A stretch of DNA of 5,317 bases from Prolixibacteraceae bacterium (GTDB lineage Bacteria; Bacteroidota; Bacteroidia; Bacteroidales; Prolixibacteraceae), in contig JAGYOI010000115.1 in NCBI GenBank assembly GCA_018399395.1, forward strand, positions 1 to 5,317. Direction: 5' to 3'. A program made the position numbers and the translations under genes. Shown here piece by piece: positions 1-5,317 of this stretch (positions are counted from its first letter, which is position 1; each line of letters begins with the position of its first letter). Below the pieces are notes generated by a model that was given only the letters and a program-made list of their open reading frames with translations, was not told the origin of the DNA and did not search any database.

Positions 1-807
1 ACCTTCAACCATGCGTGCAAGCCAATAAACAGCAGCATCGGGGTCGCTGCCGCGTATGCTTTTTATAAAAGCTGAAATGATATCGTAATGCATTTCGCCG
101 TTTTTGTCGTAGGCTGCCGGGTTTTGTTGCAGGCTTCGTGTAACAATATCGTTAGTTACAACAACTTTTTCAGTTTTGGCGTTGGCGGTAACCAATTCAA
201 TGGTATTTAAAAGCTTTCGTGCATCTCCACCTGAAAAACGGTAAAGTGCTTCATCCTCTTTTATTTCAATGTTGAATTTTTTTAGTTCTGAATCGTTTGT
301 TATAGCAAAATTCAACAGGTTTTCAAGGTCATTTTTCTCGAGCGATTTTAATACGTATACCTGGCAACGCGACAATAAAGGTGTGATTACCTCAAACGAA
401 GGGTTCTCGGTAGTGGCACCAATTAAAGTGACAACCCCCTGTTCCACGGCCCCAAGTAACGAATCTTGCTGTGCTTTTGAGAAACGGTGTATTTCATCAA
501 TAAAAAGGATGGGGTTGGGGCGGTTGAAAAATTGTTGCTTTTTAGCTTTTTCAATGGCTTCACGTACATCTTTAACCCCCGAGCTTATTGCACTGAGGGT
601 ATAAAACGGACGATCGAGCGTATTGGCAATAATTTTGGCAAGGGTGGTTTTACCTACACCGGGAGGGCCCCATAAAATAAGGGAACTTATGGTGTTTGCT
701 TCTATCATGTTTCGTAAAATGGCCCCTTTGCCCACTAAATGTTCCTGACCAATATAATTGTCGAGCGTTGTCGGACGAAGCCTTTCTGCTAATGGTTGAT
801 TTGCCAT
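1..807 (-). CDS. rarA: Replication-associated recombination protein A (RarA/MgsA), AAA+ ATPase, C-terminus cut by window edge
   Basis: RarA is a cytoplasmic AAA+ ATPase of the clamp-loader-like family (E. coli RarA/MgsA, yeast Mgs1, human WRNIP1). It acts at stalled replication forks and binds single-strand/double-strand DNA junctions. The 269 visible codons are open to the left edge. The N-terminus has the family signature LAERLRPTTLDNYIGQ (residues 6-21). Walker A is GPPGVGKTT (47-55, K53) and Walker B is LFIDEIHRF (101-109). Sensor 1 is GATTENP (130-136), the likely arginine finger is R147 in LSRCQ, and sensor 2 is GDARKLLN (194-201). The visible part ends in the start of the tetramerisation region (SIRGSDPDAAVYWLARM). 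Family members are usually about 420-450 residues, so roughly 150-180 are missing. The start at 807 is chosen because the conserved N-terminus begins immediately after it and the next Met is residue 34. It lies 18 nt downstream of the TPR gene on the same strand and is probably cotranscribed, possibly with its own promoter in that gap. No Shine-Dalgarno is visible. Confidence 0.96.
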   Translation of the reverse strand, partial: MANQPLAERLRPTTLDNYIGQEHLVGKGAILRNMIEANTISSLILWGPPGVGKTTLAKIIANTLDRPFYTLSAISSGVKDVREAIEKAKKQQFFNRPNPILFIDEIHRFSKAQQDSLLGAVEQGVVTLIGATTENPSFEVITPLLSRCQVYVLKSLEKNDLENLLNFAITNDSELKKFNIEIKEDEALYRFSGGDARKLLNTIELVTANAKTEKVVVTNDIVTRSLQQNPAAYDKNGEMHYDIISAFIKSIRGSDPDAAVYWLARMVEG

Positions 808-811
808 ATTG

Positions 812-819
812 CAAAAGTA
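812..819 (-). promoter_or_regulatory. Candidate Bacteroidota -7 element (TACTTTTG) directly upstream of rarA
   Basis: Read on the minus strand, TACTTTTG matches the TAnnTTTG -7 consensus of the Bacteroidota primary sigma factor. It lies wholly inside the 18-nt gap between the TPR gene and rarA, with only four bases between it and the rarA ATG. Transcription from it would begin at or very near the ATG and give a leaderless message. I see no good TTG/TTTG -33 element at the expected distance, so this is a half-match only. Confidence 0.35.
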
Positions 820-825
820 GAAATT

Positions 826-2724
826 TTAGTTGCAGTATCTTTTGATCACGTTGTAACTTTTTTCAATTCCTAATTCACCGGCTTTGCTAAGGTCTGATGC
901 ACCACCATCGATATCGCCAAGTAATATTTTTACCAACCCACGGTTGAAATATGCTTCAGCAAAGCTCTCATCGCTTTCAATGGCCTTGTTGTATTCATCG
1001 AGCGCCTGATAATATTGCTCATTTTTCAGGTAAACATTACCACGGTTATAATAGGCAAAATAAAAATTAGGGTTCATGTATAAAACAACCGAATAATCGG
1101 TAAAAATATCGTTATAGGCTTCATTTGTGAATTTATTTTGCTCTGGCTGCTGCGATTCACGGCTTTTGTTAATATTTAAGAGTATGTTTTCGGAAGAAGA
1201 AATACTTTCAATGGTTTCAATCATTTTGAAATGGGCGTTGGCACGCATAAAATAGGCCGGCAAATTGCGTTCATCCAATTCAATGGCTTTTGTAAAATCA
1301 CTAATTGCTTCGTTGTATTTTTGTGTTAGATACCTAAAAATACCACGGTAAAGGTAATTTTCGGCATAGTTGCTGTTTTGTTCAATTTTTTGATTGTAAA
1401 ATAGTATTTGGTTTTCGTAATAGTCAACCATACCGGCAGAGGTAAACGATTCGTTTGTAATGGTTAAATACGGCTGATAGTTGTTTTTATCATTTAATTT
1501 TTCAATTGTCAGGTTGAAATAGCCAACAGTTTCATTATTGGCCAGATCTTTACTAATGGTGGCAATTTCGAATATTGGTAGTAGTTGTATGTTAATGTTT
1601 CTGTTTTGTACCTTGCCACTTGTTTCATCACCGGGTACATCGCGTATGTCAGAAACGACCAGGTTGGCCCTCATTTTACGTTTTCGCAGTTCTTCTTCAT
1701 CAATTTTTAAGGTTGAGTCAGCGGGTTCTTCATTATCCTGGATACTATCTTTTTCTGTTGAATTATTGGCTTGTTGTTGCCATGCCTGCATTTGTTGCTG
1801 TGCTTCCTCTTCTTGTTCTTCTTTTGTTTTCCACGGGCGCTTAGCATATCGGGGGTCAAGGGTGGCTGCATATTCATAGTCGCTTTGATAACTTTCCCTG
1901 CCAAGCACTTCTTTAGCCATCGCCCGGTTAAAATAGGCACTGGCCATTTGTTTGTCAATTTCAATGGCTTTGTTGTAATCCATTATCGCTGATTCATAGC
2001 TCTCGAGTTGTTGTTTCACCATTCCGCGGTTTTGGTAGGCAAAGGCATTGTCGGGGTCAAAATATATTGCCATGTCGAAATCGCGCATGGCCCCGGCAAA
2101 GTCTTCTTTTTCAATTTTGATTAATCCACGGCTCATGTAACCCATTGGTGAATTAGGGCGTAAACGAATAAGTTGGTTGCAATCGGCAATGGCTTTGTCC
2201 CATTGTTCCGTTGCCTGGTAGGCAATACTTCTGTTCAGATAAGCATTAAAGTTTTTGGGTTTTAATTCAATCCCCTTTGAATAATCTTCTATGGCTCCTT
2301 CAAAGTCACGAATGGCTGCTTTACAAATACCCCTGTTGTTATAAATATCTGCATTGTCACGGTCAAACTTCAGTGCCTCGGAATAATCATCCATTGCCTC
2401 TTGATATTTTCCCAGGTTGTAATTTACGATACCACGATACAATAATGCCTCAGGATAAAATGGTTTTATATCCAACGCTTTGTTTAAATCGTTGATTGCG
2501 CCCCGGTAATCTTCGAGGTTCATTTTTGCAACACCGCGATAAAAATAAGGCTCGGGCAGGTGAGGCTGGATATTAATAATCATGTTAAAGTTTTCAATGG
2601 CTCCGGTGTAATTGCCATAGTAAAGTCGGCTTCTGCCGGTTAACAGAACATGATTGGTGTTTATCTGAGCTGTAACTGATGACCATGCAACAAGAAATAA
2701 TATAATAGACAGAGCTCGTTTCAT
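826..2724 (-). CDS. Exported tetratricopeptide-repeat (TPR) protein with two TPR blocks and an unrecognised middle region
   Basis: The product is 632 residues. An N-terminal signal peptide has a basic start (MKR), a hydrophobic core (about 4-16) and a VTA-Q end, so cleavage is likely after A19 and the protein is periplasmic or outer-membrane associated. There is no lipobox cysteine. Residues 24-292 hold about eight consecutive 34-residue TPRs of the AYxNRG...AIxDYxKAIEL type, the last one degenerate. Residues 293-350 are a charged Q/E/K-rich linker. Residues 352-450 are a non-TPR stretch that I do not recognise. A second TPR block runs from 454 to about 620. Its second repeat is interrupted at about 503-535 by a polar insertion rich in S, N, Q and E. 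TPRs form superhelical protein-binding scaffolds, so the likely role is partner binding in the cell envelope; the partner is unknown and no enzyme motif is visible. The gene is divergent from pta and lies just upstream of rarA. The start is set by the signal peptide. An AAAAGGGGAA stretch lies 16 nt upstream, too far for a standard ribosome-binding site. Confidence 0.9.
   Translation of the reverse strand: MKRALSIILFLVAWSSVTAQINTNHVLLTGRSRLYYGNYTGAIENFNMIINIQPHLPEPYFYRGVAKMNLEDYRGAINDLNKALDIKPFYPEALLYRGIVNYNLGKYQEAMDDYSEALKFDRDNADIYNNRGICKAAIRDFEGAIEDYSKGIELKPKNFNAYLNRSIAYQATEQWDKAIADCNQLIRLRPNSPMGYMSRGLIKIEKEDFAGAMRDFDMAIYFDPDNAFAYQNRGMVKQQLESYESAIMDYNKAIEIDKQMASAYFNRAMAKEVLGRESYQSDYEYAATLDPRYAKRPWKTKEEQEEEAQQQMQAWQQQANNSTEKDSIQDNEEPADSTLKIDEEELRKRKMRANLVVSDIRDVPGDETSGKVQNRNINIQLLPIFEIATISKDLANNETVGYFNLTIEKLNDKNNYQPYLTITNESFTSAGMVDYYENQILFYNQKIEQNSNYAENYLYRGIFRYLTQKYNEAISDFTKAIELDERNLPAYFMRANAHFKMIETIESISSSENILLNINKSRESQQPEQNKFTNEAYNDIFTDYSVVLYMNPNFYFAYYNRGNVYLKNEQYYQALDEYNKAIESDESFAEAYFNRGLVKILLGDIDGGASDLSKAGELGIEKSYNVIKRYCN
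865..1365 (-). repeat. C-terminal TPR array, four units, one interrupted
   Basis: This stretch encodes residues 454-620. Clear units begin near residues 454 (AENYLYRG), 555 (YFAYYNRG) and 589 (AEAYFNRG). Between them lies a unit whose helix A (LPAYFMRANAHFK, 488-500) is separated from its helix B (about 536-554) by a polar insertion of about 33 residues. Confidence 0.7.
1849..2655 (-). repeat. N-terminal TPR array, about eight units of 102 bp
   Basis: This stretch encodes residues 24-292 of the TPR protein as back-to-back 34-residue units. The periodicity is visible in the DNA: the plus-strand motif CC(A/G)CG(A/G), which encodes the NRG/YRG turn, starts at 2024, 2126, 2432 and 2534, all exact multiples of 102 bp apart. 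The units have diverged, so this is an old protein repeat rather than a recent tandem duplication. Confidence 0.85.
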
Positions 2725-2759
2725 TCTTTATAAATTTTATTTCCCCTTTTTAGGAAAAA

Positions 2760-2767
2760 CAAATGTA
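2760..2767 (-). promoter_or_regulatory. Candidate Bacteroidota -7 promoter element (TACATTTG) for the TPR gene
   Basis: On the minus strand, TACATTTG fits the TAnnTTTG -7 consensus. It would start transcription roughly 30 nt upstream of the TPR gene ATG, a normal leader length. No clear TTG/TTTG -33 element is present 17-23 nt further upstream, where the sequence is GTCACGGCC-like, so support rests on the -7 match and its position. Confidence 0.5.
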
Positions 2768-2842
2768 AACAATTATGATTTGGCCGTGACTTATTTAATA
2801 TTTTTTAAGAGCCTGAAGCCTGAAAGTTTTGTAAATTTAAAT

Positions 2843-2863
2843 TTTTGAAAAAAATGTTCAAAA
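2843..2863. repeat. Perfect 7-bp inverted repeat, possible operator in the divergent intergenic region
   Basis: TTTTGAA (2843-2849) and TTCAAAA (2857-2863) are perfect inverted arms around a 7-nt spacer. The centre lies about 47 bp upstream of the candidate pta -7 element and between the two divergent promoters, a position suited to a dimeric regulator. The surrounding DNA is very AT-rich, so chance is a real alternative. It does not match the FNR/CRP-type TTGAT-N4-ATCAA site. Confidence 0.25.
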
Positions 2864-2881
2864 TGAAAACTTTTCCTTATG

Positions 2882-2907
2882 TTGACAATCTAAAATGCTT
2901 ACTTTTG
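2882..2907 (+). promoter_or_regulatory. Candidate promoter of the pta operon (TTG ... TACTTTTG)
   Basis: TACTTTTG (2900-2907) is a full match to the Bacteroidota -7 consensus TAnnTTTG. It would give a leader of about 30 nt before the pta ATG. A TTG at 2882-2884 is the nearest -33 candidate, but the 15-nt spacer is shorter than the usual 17-23 nt. The leader that follows is A-rich without a Shine-Dalgarno, typical of this phylum. Confidence 0.55.
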
Positions 2908-2943
2908 TGTATTAATCTGGTTATATTAAGAAAATAAGATAAG

Positions 2944-3933
2944 ATGGATTTACTTGAAAAAATTAAATCGAATGCTTCTAAATTAAACAAACGCATTGTA
3001 CTACCCGAGGGTGTTGAACCACGAACATTACAAGCTGCAAGTATTATTTTAAAAGAAAAAATTGCACGTGTAATTTTACTGGGTGCTCAAGATGAAATTG
3101 ATGCCAAAGTAAAAGAATTGGGTGTTGATGTAAGTGCTGCTGAAATTGTTGACCCAAAAACCGATAGCCGGCGTGATAAATATGCCGGCATGATGGTTGA
3201 AATTCGCAAGAAAAAAGGATTGACAAAAGATGAAGCGTTAACCCTGTTGAACGATCCTCTATACTTTGGTCCAATGATGATTAAAGCGGGCGATGCCGAT
3301 GGTGAATTGGCCGGGGCGATTAATGCTACAGGCGATGTGCTGCGACCAGCTTTTCAGTTTGTAAAAACACTGCCAGGGGTTAGTGTGGTATCCGGAGCTT
3401 TTTTAATGTTTGTTGATAAGAAATTTGGTCATGATGGAGTATTGGTCTTTGCCGATTGTGCAGTAATGCCTGATCCCGATGCAGCACAGTTAGCCGAAAT
3501 AGCTATAACTTCGGCCCAAACGGCTAAAAGTATTGTCGGACTTGAACCCCGTGTGGCTATGTTGAGTTTTTCAACAATGGGAAGCGCAAAGCACCCGTTG
3601 GTAGACAAAGTTTTGGAGGCAACAAAAATTGCTAAAGAAAAAGCTCCTGACTTGATGCTCGACGGCGAACTTCAACTCGATGCAGCTATTATAAAAGAAG
3701 TAGGTGAATTAAAAGCACCCGGAAGCCCGGTTGCCGGAAAAGCTAATGTGTTGGTGTTCCCGGGGCTCGAAGCCGGAAATATAGGATATAAACTGGTACA
3801 ACGACTGGCCGGGGCTGAGGCTATTGGTCCCGTGTTACAAGGAATGGCTGCACCCATAAACGATTTGTCGCGGGGGTGCTCCGTTAACGATATTGTTAAC
3901 ATGGTTGCTGTAACTGCTAATCAGGCACAATAA
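2944..3933 (+). CDS. pta: Phosphate acetyltransferase (short form), Pta
   Basis: Pta is a cytoplasmic enzyme that reversibly converts acetyl-CoA plus phosphate into acetyl phosphate plus CoA, the first step of acetate production by the Pta-AckA route. At 329 residues it is the compact single-domain form (M. thermophila type, about 333 residues), lacking the long N-terminal domains of E. coli Pta. Family motifs run the full length: LPEGVEPRTLQAA (20-32), AGDADGELAGA (115-125), FADCAVMPDPDAAQLAEIA (169-187), MLSFSTMGSAKHP (206-218), LDGELQLDAA (239-248), ANVLVFPGLEAGNIGYKL (267-284) and DLSRGCSVNDI (307-317). S309, R310 and D316 fall at the same numbers as the active-site residues of the M. thermophila enzyme; R88 and R134 are the likely CoA/phosphate-binding arginines. 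The start follows a candidate promoter with a leader of about 30 nt. The next gene begins 11 nt after the stop, indicating one transcript. A phosphotransbutyrylase is less likely given the close Pta motif match. Confidence 0.97.
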   Translation: MDLLEKIKSNASKLNKRIVLPEGVEPRTLQAASIILKEKIARVILLGAQDEIDAKVKELGVDVSAAEIVDPKTDSRRDKYAGMMVEIRKKKGLTKDEALTLLNDPLYFGPMMIKAGDADGELAGAINATGDVLRPAFQFVKTLPGVSVVSGAFLMFVDKKFGHDGVLVFADCAVMPDPDAAQLAEIAITSAQTAKSIVGLEPRVAMLSFSTMGSAKHPLVDKVLEATKIAKEKAPDLMLDGELQLDAAIIKEVGELKAPGSPVAGKANVLVFPGLEAGNIGYKLVQRLAGAEAIGPVLQGMAAPINDLSRGCSVNDIVNMVAVTANQAQ

Positions 3934-3944
3934 ATACAAATATA

Positions 3945-4901
3945 ATGGCAGAACCAATTATAGAATCCATTGAAGAATATGGATTAAGCAAAAAGAAAAA
4001 AAATTCATCAAAGTTATTCTCCAAAGTAGGAGTGGTTGGCTGTGGGTGCGATGGTCAGTATATTGCACGTGTGTGTAGCTCTTACGGACTGGAAGTTATT
4101 TTTAAAGAAACATCGCAATCTCAAATAGACGAATCGCTTCATAAAATTGAATCGATAATGGATAGCCGGATTAAAAACTGGGGGGCTACCGATTCAGAAA
4201 AAAAGGCGGTGATGTCGCGTATAACAGCAACTACCGATTTGCGTGATTTCAAAGATTGCGACCTCGTTATTGAAACAATGCCTACCGCCGGCAAAGGAAG
4301 GAACTTTGAAACACGAAAAAGTGTATTTGAAGAGCTGGAAAAAATTGTAGACAAACGGTGTATTTTAGCAACCAATTCAACAACGGTTATTATCTCCGAT
4401 TTGGTCGAAAATTTGATGCATAAAGACCGCTGCATCAGCATACATTTTATGATCAATTCTTTTGATTCGAGGATTGTCGAGATTACAAAAGGGCTTTATA
4501 CAGGCGACTGGGCATATCAAAAGGTTAAGAAGTTCATTCAAATGACGAACAGGAAAGTTATTCCTGTTGAAGAATCGGTTGGACTGGTTAGTGTACGTAT
4601 GTTTTGTGTGTTTTTAAACGAAGCCTGTGAAATGCTTCTTGAAGGGGTAGGTAGTCAGGATGATATAGAGCAGTTAATGATTACCGGGTATGGCATGCGT
4701 TTAGGCCCGTTTACAATTGCCGATGTAATGGGGCTTGACCGTGTAACACGGTGGATGGAAAACCTTTTTAACGAATTTGGTGATACGAGATATAAAACCA
4801 ACCCGATGATTAAACGCCTGTTGCGTCAGCATAATTACGGCGTGAGCTCAGGAAAGGGATTTTATACTTACGATGAAAATGGTGAAAAAATAAATGGGTG
4901 A
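3945..4901 (+). CDS. Divergent 3-hydroxyacyl-CoA dehydrogenase-family protein between pta and ackA
   Basis: The 318-residue protein has the two-domain fold of L-3-hydroxyacyl-CoA dehydrogenases (3-hydroxybutyryl-CoA dehydrogenase/PaaH type), which interconvert 3-hydroxyacyl-CoA and 3-ketoacyl-CoA with NAD. Residues 1-27 are an extension containing KKKK (16-19). The Rossmann domain follows: VGVVGCGCDG (28-37, glycines 32, 34, 37), acidic E55 at the end of strand 2 (suggesting NAD), DLVIE (106-110) and ATNSTT (142-147). The C-terminal domain runs from about 205 and ends in the family hallmark GKGFYTYD (303-310), with LNEACEMLLEGVGS and LGPFTIADVMGLD before it. A gap-free comparison with human HADH places catalytic H158 at H167, E170 at E179 and S137 at T146. 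N208 becomes V217 and N161 becomes I170, so two conserved active-site asparagines are missing. Its place in the acetate operon suggests a role linked to acyl-CoA overflow or redox. The family call is firm; the substrate, and whether it is catalytically active, are unknown. Confidence 0.88.
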   Translation: MAEPIIESIEEYGLSKKKKNSSKLFSKVGVVGCGCDGQYIARVCSSYGLEVIFKETSQSQIDESLHKIESIMDSRIKNWGATDSEKKAVMSRITATTDLRDFKDCDLVIETMPTAGKGRNFETRKSVFEELEKIVDKRCILATNSTTVIISDLVENLMHKDRCISIHFMINSFDSRIVEITKGLYTGDWAYQKVKKFIQMTNRKVIPVEESVGLVSVRMFCVFLNEACEMLLEGVGSQDDIEQLMITGYGMRLGPFTIADVMGLDRVTRWMENLFNEFGDTRYKTNPMIKRLLRQHNYGVSSGKGFYTYDENGEKING

Positions 4902-4960
4902 AAACGAAACTGATTTTCGTGATATTTAAGCCTGAATTGTTTTACTGAATATAAATAAAA

Positions 4961-5317
4961 ATGAAGATATTAGTATTGAATTGTGGTAGCTCATCCATCA
5001 AATTCCAATTTTTCAACATGGATAACCATGAAGTGATGGCCAAAGGTTTGGTTGAAAAAATTGGACTTAACGGTTCTCAACTGAAGCTGAATAAAGCAAA
5101 TGGCGAAAAAGTAATATTTGAGGGTGAAATCGTTGATCATAAAATTGGTATCGAATATGTTTTAGGCGTTCTTACCAGTAAAAAACATGGCTGCATCAAT
5201 GAATTGAGCGAAATTTCGGCTGTAGGCCACCGCGTAGTTCATGGTGGTGAAAGTTTTAGTGGTAGCGTACTTATAACCAATGAAATTATTGGTGAACTTG
5301 AACGGTGTATTGAACTG
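4961..5317 (+). CDS. ackA: Acetate kinase AckA, N-terminal part, cut by window edge
   Basis: Acetate kinase reversibly transfers phosphate from acetyl phosphate to ADP, yielding acetate and ATP; this is the energy-conserving second step after Pta. The 119 visible codons stay open to the right edge. Family length is about 395-410 residues, so roughly 70 percent is missing. The N-terminal ASKHA-type phosphate-binding motif is LVLNCGSSSIKFQ (4-16), and the second signature is VGHRVVHGGE (88-97). N7 and R91 fall at the same residue numbers as active-site residues in the M. thermophila enzyme. The later catalytic residues (H180, R241, E384 in that enzyme) lie outside the window. The start at 4961 puts the conserved KILVLNCGSSS strand at the very N-terminus. 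The 59-nt gap from the preceding gene has no TAnnTTTG element and no convincing terminator, so cotranscription with pta is likely. The leader just before the ATG is A-rich (ATAAATAAAA). Confidence 0.96.
   Translation, partial: MKILVLNCGSSSIKFQFFNMDNHEVMAKGLVEKIGLNGSQLKLNKANGEKVIFEGEIVDHKIGIEYVLGVLTSKKHGCINELSEISAVGHRVVHGGESFSGSVLITNEIIGELERCIEL

Noticed and set aside
269..675. Plus-strand open frames of 111 and 62 codons
   Set aside because: They lie antisense to rarA, whose Walker A, Walker B and sensor motifs are clear in the opposite frame; their translations show no recognisable domain.
1538..1992. Several open frames of 73-113 codons inside the TPR gene, on both strands
   Set aside because: All overlap the well-supported TPR coding frame. 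Their Cys/Leu/Phe-rich or Lys/Pro-rich composition is what the low-complexity Q/E linker gives in other frames.
865..2655. Regular spacing of similar short motifs, considered as CRISPR-like or a recent DNA tandem repeat
   Set aside because: The 102-bp period and the in-frame 34-residue protein units show it is a TPR-coding array; the units are too diverged for a recent duplication and there are no identical repeats with spacers.
2736..2759. Possible hairpin TTTCC...GGAAA in the leader of the TPR gene
   Set aside because: A 5-bp stem with an 8-nt loop is too weak to call a regulatory structure or terminator.
2811..2824. Tandem GCCTGAA GCCTGAA
   Set aside because: Two copies of a 7-mer with no further copies nearby; too short to support a function.
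2882..2887. TTGACA, a perfect match to the E. coli sigma-70 -35 box
   Set aside because: No TATAAT-like -10 follows at 16-18 nt. The Bacteroidota element TACTTTTG sits downstream instead, so it is at most a variant -33 TTG.
4139..4456. Minus-strand open frame of 105 codons within the dehydrogenase gene
   Set aside because: Antisense to an intact, motif-rich dehydrogenase, with no start signal or family resemblance.
4904..4920. Hairpin ACGAAA-CTGAT-TTTCGT just after the dehydrogenase stop, considered as a terminator
   Set aside because: The stem is only 6 bp and AT-rich, and it is followed by GATATTTAAG rather than a T tract, so it is unlikely to stop transcription before ackA.

Overview
The window reads as chromosomal DNA from a member of the Bacteroidota, probably an anaerobic or facultative fermenter. 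The evidence is AT-rich codon use, start codons preceded by A/T-rich leaders without a clear Shine-Dalgarno, three upstream matches to the Bacteroidota -7 promoter element TAnnTTTG, and a secreted TPR protein whose signal peptide ends in the VTA-Q form common in this phylum. I cannot place it below phylum from sequence alone.

Layout. Two divergent transcription units flank a 219-bp intergenic region (2725-2943). On the minus strand, a large exported TPR-repeat protein (2724 down to 826) is followed 18 nt later by the AAA+ ATPase RarA/MgsA (807 down to the left window edge, C-terminus cut off). On the plus strand, pta (phosphate acetyltransferase, 2944-3933) is followed after 11 nt by a divergent 3-hydroxyacyl-CoA dehydrogenase-like gene (3945-4901), and after 59 nt by ackA (acetate kinase, from 4961, cut off by the right edge). 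There are no RNA genes, mobile elements, CRISPR arrays or convincing terminators. No gene-free stretch exceeds 300 bases.

How the genes work together. Pta and AckA form the standard acetyl-CoA -> acetyl phosphate -> acetate + ATP route. Their active-site residues sit at the same residue numbers as in the well-studied Methanosarcina thermophila enzymes. The unexpected part is the NAD-binding 3-hydroxyacyl-CoA dehydrogenase-like protein between them. It keeps the catalytic His-Glu pair (H167/E179) but has lost two otherwise conserved asparagines (at I170 and V217), and it carries a 27-residue lysine-containing N-terminal extension. It is the best candidate in the window for an undescribed function, perhaps a redox or acyl-CoA step or sensor tied to acetate overflow. 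That role is inference. The TPR protein also has an unrecognised central region between its two TPR blocks.
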